Counted from the first letter of the stretch, positions 48,651 to 59,461 are shown. The stretch: DNA of 64,000 bases from Streptomyces sp. NBC_01446 (GCF_026340095.1 NZ_JAPEPO010000001.1:4184501-4248500); one strand, 5' to 3'. Numbers and translations are program-made. The notes: a model not told the origin generated them from the sequence alone.

Positions 48651-50192
48651 ATGGGGCCGGAACGGGAGGGGCAGAAGGTCGGACGGCCGGAACACGCGCG
48701 GTCACCCCGCACCATCCGCCGCTGGGAGTCGGGCGCGCTCGCCCACGCCGTGAGCGACCCCTTCGGCCAGGGCCCCCTGCCGTGGCTGCGCGGCAGCGAG
48801 CACTACTTCGACGACACGGGCCAGGTGGTCCCCTGGTACGTCGACCACGTCCCCCAGCCCGGCGCGAGCAACATCGCGACCAGCATCCCGAGCCCCCGCA
48901 CCGGCGGCCCCCGCATGGCCGACGACGTGCACCGCCAGATCAAGGGCTTCACGTCGACCGGAGCGGCCGCGCCCGGCGAGGCGATCGACTTCCACATCAC
49001 GGTGGACCCGCCCCAGCAGTTCAGCGTCGACATCTACCGCATCGGCCACTACGGCGGCGACGGCGCCAGCAAGATCATCACCAGTCCGCGGCTCTCCGGC
49101 ATCGTCCAGCCGCCCCCGCTCACCGCGGACCGCACGGTCTCCTGCCACCACTGGTGGCTGTCCTGGCGCCTGCAGATCCCGTCGTTCTGGAGCGTGGGGG
49201 CGTACGTGGCCGTCCTCACCACCGTCGACGGCTACCGCTCGCACGTCCCCTTCACGGTCCGCGACAGCCGCCCCGCCGACCTCCTCCTGCTCCTGCCGGA
49301 CGTGACCTGGCAGGCGTACAACCTCTACCCGGAGGACGGGCACACGGGGGCGAGTCTCTACCACGCGTGGGACGAGGAGGGGCGGCTGCTCGGCGAGGGT
49401 GACGCCGCGACGACGGTCTCCTTCGACCGCCCGTACGCCGGCGCGGGCCTCCCCCTGCACGTCGGCCACGCCTACGACTTCATCCGCTGGGCCGAGCGAT
49501 ACGGCTACGACCTCGCGTACGCCGACGCCCGCGACCTGCACGCGGGCCGCATCGACCCGACCCGCTACCGGGGCCTCGTCTTCCCCGGCCACGACGAGTA
49601 CTGGTCGACGCCGATGCGCCGCACCACGGAAGTGGCCCGCGAGCGCGGCACCTCGCTCGTGTTCCTCTCCGCCAACACCATGTACTGGCAGGTCGAGTTG
49701 GGCCCGTCCCCGTCCGGTGTGCCGGACCGGCTGCTCACCTGCCACAAGCGCAGAGCACCCGGGAAGTCCGCCCTGTGGCGCGAGATCGACCGCCCCGAGC
49801 AGCAGCTCATGGGCATCCAGTACGCGGGCCGCGTCCCCGATCCGCACCCCCTCGTCGTGCGGAACGCGGACCACTGGCTGTGGGAGGCCACCGGGGCGCA
49901 CGACGGCGACGAGATCGACGGCCTGGTCGCCGGCGAGGCCGACCGCTACTTCCCGCGCACCGCGCTGCCCGAGCACGAGGACCGCATCCTGCTCGCCCAC
50001 TCGCCCTACCGCGACAGCGAGCGGGCGCCGCGCCACCAGGAGACGTCCCTGTACCGGGCGCCGTCCGGATCGCTGGTCTTCGCGTCCGGCACGTTCGCCT
50101 GGTCCCCGGCGCTCGACCGCCCCGGCCACGTCGACCCGCGGATCCAGCGCGCGACGGCCAACCTCCTCGACCGGATCTGCAAACGCGACTGA
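48651..50192 (+). CDS. N,N-dimethylformamidase beta-subunit-like protein
   Basis: 513 aa. FSVDIYRIGHYGGDGASKI, VGAYVAVLTTVDGYRSHVPFTV, QAYNLYP, GYDLAYADARDLH and VFPGHDEYWSTPMRRTTEVARERGTSLVFLSANTMYWQVEL match the large-subunit domain of DMF amidohydrolase. No signal peptide is seen. Most actinobacterial homologues do not degrade DMF, so the substrate is unknown. ATG at 48651 with GAGGG upstream; the 31 residues upstream in the same frame are not family-like. Confidence 0.85.
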   Translation: MGPEREGQKVGRPEHARSPRTIRRWESGALAHAVSDPFGQGPLPWLRGSEHYFDDTGQVVPWYVDHVPQPGASNIATSIPSPRTGGPRMADDVHRQIKGFTSTGAAAPGEAIDFHITVDPPQQFSVDIYRIGHYGGDGASKIITSPRLSGIVQPPPLTADRTVSCHHWWLSWRLQIPSFWSVGAYVAVLTTVDGYRSHVPFTVRDSRPADLLLLLPDVTWQAYNLYPEDGHTGASLYHAWDEEGRLLGEGDAATTVSFDRPYAGAGLPLHVGHAYDFIRWAERYGYDLAYADARDLHAGRIDPTRYRGLVFPGHDEYWSTPMRRTTEVARERGTSLVFLSANTMYWQVELGPSPSGVPDRLLTCHKRRAPGKSALWREIDRPEQQLMGIQYAGRVPDPHPLVVRNADHWLWEATGAHDGDEIDGLVAGEADRYFPRTALPEHEDRILLAHSPYRDSERAPRHQETSLYRAPSGSLVFASGTFAWSPALDRPGHVDPRIQRATANLLDRICKRD

Positions 50193-50296
50193 CCGGTCCC
50201 GCCCCACCGCTGCCGCACCCGCCGGACCCGTGGCCAAAACTCGTCCCCGTATGAGCGAGAATCAGGTGCACTCGTACATATCCACGGGGAGGAACC

Positions 50297-51193
50297 GTGT
50301 CCGGATTCGTCGAAAAGCCCGAACCCCAGCAGGTGCCGGGCCTGGTACACCTCCACACCGGCAAGGTGCGGGACCTGTACCGGAACGAGGCGGGCGACCT
50401 CGTGATGGTCGCCTCCGACCGCATGTCCGCCTATGACTGGGTGCTGCCCACCCCCATCCCCGACAAGGGCCGTGTGCTCACTCAGCTGTCGCTGTGGTGG
50501 TTCGACCAGCTCTCCGACCTGGTCCCCAACCACGTCCTGTCGACCGAGCTGCCGCCCGGCGCCCCCGCCGACTGGCAGGGCCGCACCCTCATCTGCAAGT
50601 CGCTGCGCATGGTCCCCGTCGAGTGCGTGGCCCGCGGCTATCTCACGGGCTCCGGCCTCGTCGAGTACAACGACTCGCGCACGGTCTGCGGCCTCGCCCT
50701 GCCCGAGGGCCTGACCGACGGCTCGGAGCTGCCCGCCCCGATCTTCACGCCCGCCACGAAGGCCGAGGTCGGCGAGCACGACGAGAACGTGTCGTACGAG
50801 GAGGTGGTCCGCCAGGTCGGCGCGGAGACAGCCGCCGAGCTGCGCCGGATGACGCTCGCCGTCTACTGCCGGGCCCGGGACATCGCGCGGGAGCGCGGCG
50901 TGATCCTCGCGGACACCAAGTTCGAGTTCGGCTTCGACGGCGAGACGCTGATCCTCGGCGACGAGGTCCTCACCCCGGACTCTTCCCGCTTCTGGCCCGC
51001 GGCCGAGTGGGAGCCGGGGCACGCGCAGCCGTCGTTCGACAAGCAGTACGTGCGGAACTGGCTGACGGGCCCCGAGTCGGGCTGGGACCGCAAGAGCGAG
51101 CAGCCGCCGCCCGCGCTGCCGCAGCAGGTCGTGGACGCGACGCGCGCCAAGTACATCGAGGCGTACGAGCGCCTGACCGGCGTCAGCTGGTAA
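50297..51193 (+). CDS. purC: Phosphoribosylaminoimidazole-succinocarboxamide synthase (SAICAR synthetase)
   Basis: 298 aa, normal for the larger PurC type. HTGKVRDLYRNEAGDLVMVASDRMSAYDWVLPTPIPDKG opens the ATP-binding fold, followed by CVARGYLTGSG and ILADTKFEFGF, the standard PurC signatures. It condenses CAIR with aspartate in purine synthesis. GTG at 50297 with GGGGAGG upstream. It ends 20 bp before a shared bidirectional terminator with tRNA-Gly. Confidence 0.97.
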   Translation: MSGFVEKPEPQQVPGLVHLHTGKVRDLYRNEAGDLVMVASDRMSAYDWVLPTPIPDKGRVLTQLSLWWFDQLSDLVPNHVLSTELPPGAPADWQGRTLICKSLRMVPVECVARGYLTGSGLVEYNDSRTVCGLALPEGLTDGSELPAPIFTPATKAEVGEHDENVSYEEVVRQVGAETAAELRRMTLAVYCRARDIARERGVILADTKFEFGFDGETLILGDEVLTPDSSRFWPAAEWEPGHAQPSFDKQYVRNWLTGPESGWDRKSEQPPPALPQQVVDATRAKYIEAYERLTGVSW

Positions 51194-51214
51194 TCACGGC
51201 GCCGCAGACACGCG

Positions 51215-51247
51215 AAAGCCCCCGGCACCTGAGGTGCCGGGGGCTTT
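51215..51247. terminator. Bidirectional terminator between purC and tRNA-Gly
   Basis: Perfect 15-bp stem AAAGCCCCCGGCACC/GGTGCCGGGGGCTTT with loop TGA, with A/T ends that serve as T-runs on either strand. Confidence 0.93.
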
Positions 51248-51250
51248 CTG

Positions 51251-51326
51251 TGGAGCGAACGACGAGGTTCGAACTCGCGACCTCAACCTTGGCAAGGTTG
51301 CGCTCTACCAACTGAGCTACGTTCGC
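51251..51326 (-). tRNA. tRNA-Gly(GCC), CCA encoded
   Basis: 76 nt including a genomic CCA. Acceptor stem GCGAACG/CGTTCGC, anticodon GCC in CTTGCCAAG, T-arm GCGAGTTCGAACCTCGT-like. It is identical to the copy at 55134-55209, and the two flank a four-gene signalling/ABC block. Confidence 0.95.
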
Positions 51327-51349
51327 ACTGCGCCGTGGCGCGAGAGCAA

Positions 51350-51958
51350 CTATACCCAACCTCGCTCCCGCGCGAGCCGCACTGCCGAGTGCCGGTTCTC
51401 GGCGCCGAGCTTCGAGACGGCGGACGACAGATAGTTCCGCACGGTCCCCTGCGAGAGCGCGGCGCGCTCGGCGATCTCCGCGACGGGCGCCCCGTCGGCG
51501 GCGAATTCGAGGACCTCGGCCTCGCGCGCGGTCAGCGGGGAGTCGCCCGCGGCGATCGCGTCGGCCGCCAACTCCGGGTCCACATAACGGTTTCCCGCGT
51601 GCACGGTCCGAATGATCTCGGCGAGCCGCTGGGCGCTCACGGTCTTCGGCACGAACCCGCGCACCCCGGCGGACAGGGCCCGCTTCAGATGTCCGGGACG
51701 CCCATGGCCGGTCACGATCATGACCCGGCACGCGGGCAGTTCACCGCGCAGCGCTGTGGCGACCTTCACACCGTCGGCGCCCGGCATCTCCAGATCGAGC
51801 ACGGCCACATCGGGCCGGTGGGCCCGCGCCATGGCGAGCGCCTCGGGCCCGGTGGCGGCCTCGGCGACGACGACCAGATCGTCCTCGAGGCCGAGCAGCG
51901 CGGCGAGCGCCCCGCGAATGAGGTGCTCGTCATCGGCGAGCAGCACGCGCACGGTCAC
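51350..51958 (-). CDS. NarL/LuxR-family response regulator
   Basis: 202 aa. The receiver (1-120) has the acidic pair in LLADDEHL, phospho-acceptor Asp in VLDLEMPG, Thr in IVTGHG and Lys in PKTV. The LuxR HTH (about 135-198) reads LTAREAEVLEFAADGAPVAEIAERAALSQGTVRNYLSSAVSKL. GTG at 51958 overlaps the kinase stop codon (GTGA), so both are one transcript. The ABC transporter genes upstream in the same orientation are its likely targets. Confidence 0.94.
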   Translation of the reverse strand: MTVRVLLADDEHLIRGALAALLGLEDDLVVVAEAATGPEALAMARAHRPDVAVLDLEMPGADGVKVATALRGELPACRVMIVTGHGRPGHLKRALSAGVRGFVPKTVSAQRLAEIIRTVHAGNRYVDPELAADAIAAGDSPLTAREAEVLEFAADGAPVAEIAERAALSQGTVRNYLSSAVSKLGAENRHSAVRLARERGWV

Positions 51959-53214
51959 CCGGCGCTCCTTTCGTACGCGGCGTCGCGCCGCGGTCCCACG
52001 GTGCGCCCGGCCAGCGGCACTTCGGCCACCACCCGGAACACCCCGTCCGCATCTGCCACCGCACCCGCCTCAAGCGTCCCGCCGACCTCGGCGAGGCGCT
52101 CCCTCAGTCCTGCGAGCCCGGACCCGCCGCTCAGGGCCCCCGGGGCCTTGGCCCCGTCGTTCTCCACGCTCAGGACCACCGCGTCCGGCCCCACCCGTAC
52201 GCCGATGTCGCAGCGCCGGGCGTCCCCGTGCCGCAGGACGTTCGTCGTGGCCTCGCGCACGACCCAGCCGAGGGCGGACTGCACGGGGCCGGCCAGCCCG
52301 GCGGCCGGGCCCGCCACGTCGCAGGAGATCCCCGCCGCGGTCAACACGCCTTGCGCGCCCGACAGTTCGGCCGACAGATCGGCCTCGCGGTAGCCGCGTA
52401 CGACCTCCCGTACCTCTTTCTGCGACTCCTGGGCGATGCGCTGGACCTCGGTCATCTGGTTCACGGCCTCGGGCCGCCCGCGCCGCGTGAGCTGCACCGC
52501 GAGCTCGCTCTTGAGCGCGATCACGGCGAGATTCCTGCCCATCACGTCATGGAGATCGCGCCCGAACCGCAGCCGTTCCTCGGCGACGGCGAGCCGCGCC
52601 CTGGTCTCGCGGGCCTCGTCGAGTTCGTGGAGGGCGTTCAGCAGCCAGACGGAGAATCCGGCGGTCAGGGCGAAGATCGCGGTGGTGAACAGCACGGTGG
52701 CCGCCGTGATGAGGGCGGCCGGCGCGGGCAGCCCGGACGGCACGGACGCCGCCCCGGCACCGAGGGACGCGCCGAGCGCCGCGCCGATCACCCGCCTGCG
52801 GGTGCGCAGTCCGGGCGTGGCACAGCCCGCGCCGACCATGAGGATGCCGACGAAGAGGACGAGCGCCGTGCGGGTGCCGGCCTCCTCGTCCGGGGGGACC
52901 CGCAGCATCACGCCGAGCGTCCCGACGGAGATCACGGCGGTGGCGACCCCGTACGCGATGACCAGTCGGACCGGCTGCTCGCGCCGGCCGCGCGTCCAGT
53001 CGAGCGCCTTGGACGTGGTCACCGCGCCGAGCACGGCGTGCGCGCAGAGCGCGAGGAGCAGGGTCCAGGCGAGCGCGGCCGGCACCTCACCGAAGGCGAG
53101 GGGGCCGAGCCAGAAGATCTCGACGAGCCCGAAGGACTGCAGAGACCACCGTGTGTACGTCTCCACCTTCGCCGGGGTGCTCTTCCCCCGCCACCATGCG
53201 CCAGGCCGCCTCAT
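51955..53214 (-). CDS. NarL-type sensor histidine kinase (HisKA_3)
   Basis: 419 aa. Six hydrophobic segments in residues about 30-205 form a membrane sensor of the bacitracin/ABC-linked kind, then HisKA_3 with the phospho-acceptor His in FGRDLHDVMGRNLAVIALK, and the HATPase domain with REATTNVLRHGDARRC (N-box) and GSGLAGLRERLAEVGG (G-box). ATG at 53214 with GGAG upstream; the much longer in-frame ORF to 53544 runs antisense to nothing credible and reads into the permease gene's 3' end. The adjacent ABC genes suggest it senses an antibiotic or peptide. Confidence 0.92.
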   Translation of the reverse strand: MRRPGAWWRGKSTPAKVETYTRWSLQSFGLVEIFWLGPLAFGEVPAALAWTLLLALCAHAVLGAVTTSKALDWTRGRREQPVRLVIAYGVATAVISVGTLGVMLRVPPDEEAGTRTALVLFVGILMVGAGCATPGLRTRRRVIGAALGASLGAGAASVPSGLPAPAALITAATVLFTTAIFALTAGFSVWLLNALHELDEARETRARLAVAEERLRFGRDLHDVMGRNLAVIALKSELAVQLTRRGRPEAVNQMTEVQRIAQESQKEVREVVRGYREADLSAELSGAQGVLTAAGISCDVAGPAAGLAGPVQSALGWVVREATTNVLRHGDARRCDIGVRVGPDAVVLSVENDGAKAPGALSGGSGLAGLRERLAEVGGTLEAGAVADADGVFRVVAEVPLAGRTVGPRRDAAYERSAG

Positions 53215-53231
53215 GTCCCCGCTCCGTCGGA

Positions 53232-54041
53232 TCAACGCCGCGGTTCCCAGCGGAACCACCGTCGTACAGCAAACACGGCGAGGACGGTCCAGGCCACAGC
53301 GGTGGCGACGGCGCCCAAGGCGCCGTGCGCGGAGAGGTCCCCGGTCCAGCCGCCCCGTACGAGGGTGATCACCGGTGTGAGGGGCAGCAGTTCGCACACC
53401 GACGCGAGGCGGTCCGGCATGACTTGGAGGGGCACGACGGTGCCGGAGCCGAGCATCGAGAGAAGCAGCAGCGGCATGGCCGCGACCTGCGCGCTCTCGA
53501 CGCTCCTGCTGAAACTCGCGGTGACTGCGGCGAGCGCGGGCCACATCACCAGGCCCAGCAGCAGCCCGAGTACGGCGTAATACGGCGCCTGCGGAGCCCC
53601 CACGTCGAGGAACGCCGTGCAGGCGGCGACGAGCACGAGGCTCTGCGCGAGGCCGATGGAGACGGAGGGCACGGCGGCACCGGCGAGGATCTCCCCGTCG
53701 CGCAGCTCACCGGTGCGCAGCCGCTTGAGGACGAGTTCCTCGCGCCGGGCCGCGTAGACGCCGACCAGCGCGCTGTAGACGGCGAAGAGGAGGGAGAAGC
53801 CGATCGCGGACGGCAGCAGCACCGAGCCGACGGTGAGCCCCGTGCCCTTCAGGTCCATGCTGTCGATCGACGAGCGCACGCTGAACGGCAGCACCAGCGG
53901 CACGAACACCGCGGTGAAGAGCGTGCCCTTGCTGCGGCCGATCAGCGTCAGCTCCGCGCGGGCGAGCGCCCGCATCCGCCCGGCGGCCGTCGTGCCGGCC
54001 GTGGCCGCGGGCTTCGTCCTGTCCGTCACGACCGCGCTCAT
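53232..54041 (-). CDS. ABC-2 type transporter permease
   Basis: 269 aa with about six TM helices of the ABC-2 fold (e.g. IGFSLLFAVYSALVGVYAARREELVLKRL, and MPLLLLSMLGSGTVVPLQVMPDRLASVCELLPLTPV, the classical ABC-2 end segment). It starts with an ATGA overlap on the ATPase gene and lies 17 bp from the kinase gene: one four-gene operon. Substrate unknown, possibly a drug or lipid. Confidence 0.92.
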   Translation of the reverse strand: MSAVVTDRTKPAATAGTTAAGRMRALARAELTLIGRSKGTLFTAVFVPLVLPFSVRSSIDSMDLKGTGLTVGSVLLPSAIGFSLLFAVYSALVGVYAARREELVLKRLRTGELRDGEILAGAAVPSVSIGLAQSLVLVAACTAFLDVGAPQAPYYAVLGLLLGLVMWPALAAVTASFSRSVESAQVAAMPLLLLSMLGSGTVVPLQVMPDRLASVCELLPLTPVITLVRGGWTGDLSAHGALGAVATAVAWTVLAVFAVRRWFRWEPRR

Positions 54042-55009
54042 CGCGCCGCCACCTCATCCCTGTTCTGCGTGCCGGCCCTGGTTTCCGTACGCGCGTCCTG
54101 CGCGATCCGCAGGAACGCCTCTTCGAGGGACGCGCTGCGCACGTCGAGCCCCCGCAGCTCGACCCGGGCGTCCCTGGCCCACAACAGGAGCCCGGTGGCC
54201 GCCCGTTGGAGCTCGTCCGTCCGCAGCCGGATGGTGCGGCCGTCCGTTTCGTGGCCGCTCACGCCGAGCTCGGCGAGCGGCGGGAGGTCACCGGGGAAGT
54301 AGCCGTCGGGCAGTTCGAAGGAGATGTGGGAGGGCTGGGCCGCGACGACCTCGTCGACGCGGCCCTCGGCGGCGATCCGCCCCTCGTGGAGGATGGCGAG
54401 CCGGTCGGCGAGCTCCTCGGCCTCTTCGAGGTAGTGGGTGGTCAGCAGCACGGTGGTGCCCTCGGCGCGCAGCTCGCGCACCAGGTTCCAGGTCGCGCGC
54501 CGCCCCTCGGCGTCGAGGCCGGTGGTCGGCTCGTCGAGGAAGAGGACCTCGGGCCGGCCGAGCAGCGCGAGCGCCAGGTCGAGGCGCCGCTTCTCGCCGC
54601 CGGACAGCTGCTTCACACGGACCCGGGACCGCCGTTCGAGCCCGACGAGCTCGAGGGCCTCACCGGCGGGCCGGGCGCCGCTCGTGCATCCGCCCCACAT
54701 CCGGACGGCCTCGGCCACGGTCAGCTCGGACGGAAAGCCGCCTTCTTGGAGCATGACCCCGACGCGCGGCCTGACCAGGTCGCGTTCCGTGTACGGGTCG
54801 TGCCCGAGGACCCGTACACGGCCGCCGGCCGGGACGGCGAGTCCTTCGAGGAGTTCGACGGTGGAGGTCTTGCCCGCGCCGTTGGTGCCGAGGAGGGCGA
54901 AGAGTTCTCCGCGGGCGACGGAGAAGGTCACTCCGCGCACCGCCTCGTACGAGCCCCCGTACACGCGTCGCAGATCGGTGACGTCGATCACGCGCTCGTT
55001 CGTTTCCAT
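54038..55009 (-). CDS. ABC transporter ATP-binding protein (drug/lipid export type)
   Basis: 323 aa. Walker A LLGTNGAGKTSTVELLEGL, Q-loop GVMLQEGGFPSELTVAE, signature LSGGEKRRLDLALAL, Walker B VLFLDEPTTGLD and H-switch TTHYLEEAEELADR are all intact. The C-terminal extension (about 225-310) is of the DrrA-like type. It powers the permease encoded next. First gene of the operon; the two-component genes follow. Confidence 0.94.
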   Translation of the reverse strand: METNERVIDVTDLRRVYGGSYEAVRGVTFSVARGELFALLGTNGAGKTSTVELLEGLAVPAGGRVRVLGHDPYTERDLVRPRVGVMLQEGGFPSELTVAEAVRMWGGCTSGARPAGEALELVGLERRSRVRVKQLSGGEKRRLDLALALLGRPEVLFLDEPTTGLDAEGRRATWNLVRELRAEGTTVLLTTHYLEEAEELADRLAILHEGRIAAEGRVDEVVAAQPSHISFELPDGYFPGDLPPLAELGVSGHETDGRTIRLRTDELQRAATGLLLWARDARVELRGLDVRSASLEEAFLRIAQDARTETRAGTQNRDEVAAR

Positions 55010-55099
55010 GCCCCGAGCCTCTCCCGGTGCCGGGGCGAGGAGCAGTGCGCGCTGTCACCGGACCGCATGACAAATGTCAGAGCGGGGCTCGGACATGCA

Positions 55100-55130
55100 G
55101 AAGGCCCCGGTCCGATGGACCGGGGCCTTC
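55100..55130 (-). terminator. Terminator of tRNA-Gly(GCC) copy 2
   Basis: Perfect 14-bp stem GAAGGCCCCGGTCC/GGACCGGGGCCTTC with loop GAT, directly downstream of the tRNA on the minus strand. Confidence 0.9.
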
Positions 55131-55133
55131 AAC

Positions 55134-55209
55134 TGGAGCGAACGACGAGGTTCGAACTCGCGACCTCAACCTTGGCAAGGTTGCGCTCTACCAACTGAGC
55201 TACGTTCGC
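55134..55209 (-). tRNA. tRNA-Gly(GCC), CCA encoded, second copy
   Basis: 76 nt including CCA, identical in sequence to the copy at 51251-51326. It is normal in all arms (GG in D-loop, TTC in T-loop), in contrast to the tRNA-Gly(TCC) 80 bp upstream. Confidence 0.95.
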
Positions 55210-55288
55210 ACTGCCTCCGATCGACTCTCATCGATCGGCGCGAGCACCAGCCTACCGCACTCCGAAGAGTGGTCGGTACGCCATGCAG

Positions 55289-55360
55289 AGCGGGTGACAG
55301 GAATTGCACACTGCGCCTTCCCCCTGGAAGGGGGATGTTCTACTACTGAACTACACCCGC
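55289..55360 (-). tRNA. Atypical tRNA-Gly(TCC) with GTGC T-loop
   Basis: 72 nt with acceptor GCGGGTG/CACCCGC, D-stem GTTC/GAAC, anticodon stem TCCCC/GGGGA and loop CTTCCAG (anticodon TCC), all well paired. The D-loop AGTAGTA lacks the GG pair, and the T-arm CAGTG-TGCAATT-CCTGT has almost no canonical stem and carries GTGC in place of the universal GTTC. CCA is not encoded. These are the changes seen in staphylococcal glycine tRNAs used for peptidoglycan rather than translation (established). Streptomyces walls also contain a Gly bridge, so a similar role is possible (inference); a decayed tRNA gene is the alternative. Confidence 0.8.
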
Positions 55361-55471
55361 AAGACTCCGTGAGGTTCGGCCTTTCGGCCTCGCCCCTCGG
55401 CGTGCTCCAGACTTTAGCTGATCAACAGGGGTGGAGCGCAAGTCGGCTGCTCTGCGGGCTGCCCGAGGGGG

Positions 55472-55813
55472 TCAGTTGGCCGCCTCGAACGCCTCGTAGA
55501 CCCGCTTGGGGATGCGGCCGCGCGGCGGGACGTCCATCTTGTGCGAGCGCGCCCAGGCGCGGACGGCCGCCGGGTCGGCGGACACCGCGGTGTGCTTGAA
55601 GCTCCTGACGGTCTTCCCCGAGGCGCCCTTGCCCGAGCCGGTCTGCTTGCGGCCGGCCTGGAGGAAGGGGGCCAGGGCCGTGCGCAGTTTCTTGGCATTG
55701 GCTGGATTCAGGTCGATCTCGTACGACTTGCCGTCGAGACCGAACACGACCGTTTCTGCGGCATCTCCGCCGTCGATGTCGTCGGAGAGAGTGACCACGA
55801 CACGCTGCGCCAC
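55472..55813 (-). CDS. lsr2: Lsr2-family nucleoid-associated protein
   Basis: 113 aa. N-terminal dimerisation domain: QRVVVTLSDDIDGGDAAETVVFGLDGKSYEIDLNPANAKKLRTALAPFL. A Gly/Lys/Ser linker (about 53-70) leads to the C-terminal DNA-binding domain, AVRAWARSHKMDVPPRGRIPKRVYEAFEA, where the RGR AT-hook-like motif enters the minor groove of AT-rich DNA. It silences AT-rich and acquired DNA in actinobacteria. Streptomyces encode two Lsr2 paralogues, and which one this is was not determined; its place beside purS fits the second (LsrL-type). GTG at 55813. Confidence 0.92.
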   Translation of the reverse strand: MAQRVVVTLSDDIDGGDAAETVVFGLDGKSYEIDLNPANAKKLRTALAPFLQAGRKQTGSGKGASGKTVRSFKHTAVSADPAAVRAWARSHKMDVPPRGRIPKRVYEAFEAAN

Positions 55814-56140
55814 GAATATCGGTCCCTTCGTGCGACATCTGCACCTTGACGTGCGCCGATGTCGACTGTCCGGCTGTTATGGGGCAAAGCAGAGGCGAAC
55901 TGCTCGCTTTCGCCATTTCCTTTTTACCTTGCCTGGCATTGCATTGTGAAGACCGACTAAATCCCCCCGCGTGTCCGGAGGCAATGGGTCTCCGAAATCT
56001 TTCCCCCGATTTTCCACGGGGTCACCGCGCTGTTGCAGTAACGTGATCCGGCTCTCGTAGCTTCCTACGGTCTACGCGAGTAGAAATTTTGTCCGGGTAG
56101 TCTGAAGGGACCTGCTCAGCACCACACACCGGGAGTGCCA
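55814..56140. other. Lsr2-purS intergenic region
   Basis: 327 bp with no ORF. It is distinctly AT-richer than the surroundings (TTTCCTTTTTACC near 55918, ATTTTCC near 56010, AAATTTTG near 56085). An imperfect 9-bp hairpin CTCTCGTAG/CTACGCGAG lies at 56052-56080. It must hold divergent promoters for lsr2 and purSQL. AT-richness could let Lsr2 bind its own promoter. No purine riboswitch aptamer is seen. Confidence 0.6.
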
Positions 56141-56407
56141 GTGGCACGCGTCGTAGTCGACGTCATGCTCAAGCCGGAGATCCTCGACCCCCAGGGCCAG
56201 GCGGTGCAGCGTGCACTGCCGCGCCTCGGTTTCGAGGGCATCTCCGACGTACGTCAGGGAAAGCGATTCGAACTCGAGGTTGACGGGCCCGTCGACGATG
56301 CCGTCCTCGCCCGTATCCATGAGTTGGCCGACACGTTCCTCGCCAACACCGTGATCGAGAACTTCACCGTGAAGGTGGAAGAACCCGCGGTGGGGGCAGA
56401 AAAGTGA
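56141..56407 (+). CDS. purS: Phosphoribosylformylglycinamidine synthase, PurS subunit
   Basis: 88 aa. VVVDVMLKPEILDPQGQAVQRALPRLGFEGISDVRQGKRFEL is the PurS signature. It is the small subunit of the PurSQL complex that converts FGAR to FGAM. GTG at 56141 has GGGAG 5 nt upstream, better than the GTG at 56135. It overlaps purQ by 4 bp (GTGA), so purSQL is one operon. Confidence 0.96.
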   Translation: MARVVVDVMLKPEILDPQGQAVQRALPRLGFEGISDVRQGKRFELEVDGPVDDAVLARIHELADTFLANTVIENFTVKVEEPAVGAEK

Positions 56408-57083
56408 CCGCTCGTATTGGAGTCGTCACCTTTCCTGGATCCCTCGACGACCGGGACACGCAGCGCGCGATCCGACTCGCCGGCGCGGAACCCGTAGCCC
56501 TCTGGCACAAGGACAAGGATCTGAAGCAGGTCGACGCGGTCGTCCTGCCCGGTGGATTCTCCTACGGCGACTATCTGCGGGCGGGTGCCATCTCCCGGTT
56601 CTCGCCGGTGATGGAGAGCGTCGTCGACCAGGCCAAGGCGGGTCTTCCCGTTCTCGGTATCTGCAATGGCTTCCAGGTCCTCACCGAGGCGCACCTGCTC
56701 CCCGGCGCGATGCTCGGCAACGACCATCTGCACTTCATCTGCCGTGACCAGAAGCTGCGCGTGGAGAACACGGACACCGCCTGGACCGCCGACTACACGG
56801 CAGGCCAGGAGATCCACATCCCGCTGAAGAACATGGACGGCCGCTACGTCGCCGACGAGCACACGCTGGACATGCTGGAGGCGGAGGGCCGCGTCGCCTT
56901 CCGTTACGTGGGCTTCAACCCGAACGGTTCGCTCCGCGACATCGCCGGCATCACGAACGAGGCGGGCAACGTCGTCGGTCTGATGCCGCACCCGGAGCAC
57001 GCCGTCGAGCCGCTCGTCGGCTCCGGTCGCACCGACGGCCTCCCCTTCTTCACCTCGATCCTCAAGAAGCTGGTCGCCGCCTC

Positions 57084-57087
<4 letters not shown>
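56404..57087 (+). CDS. purQ: Phosphoribosylformylglycinamidine synthase, PurQ glutaminase subunit
   Basis: 227 aa class I glutamine amidotransferase: LPGGFSYGDYLRAGAISRF, nucleophile Cys87 in GICNGFQVL, and the His-Glu pair in MPHPEHAVEP. It releases ammonia from glutamine for PurL. It overlaps purS and purL by 4 bp each. Confidence 0.97.
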
Positions 57088-59333
<2,246 letters not shown>

Positions 59334-59353
59334 TCGGCTTCCTCCCGTACGAA

Positions 59354-59398
59354 CGTCAGGCCCCACCCGGATGAATGTGCCCCGGGTGGGGCCTGACG
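59354..59398 (+). terminator. purSQL terminator
   Basis: Perfect 17-bp stem starting CGTCAGGCCCCACCCGG with an 11-nt loop, 20 bp after the purL stop. Confidence 0.93.
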
Positions 59399-59461
59399 CG
59401 CGTCTTGGGCCCGGTCGAAAAGGGCCTGAGCGGGTACGCCGTCAAGGCATAGGCTCGCCCC

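Noticed and set aside
53215..53544. An N-terminal extension of the minus-strand kinase at 51955-53214.
   Set aside because: It overlaps the 3' end of the ABC permease gene and is Arg-rich nonsense; the ATG at 53214 has a good ribosome site and begins the typical sensor.
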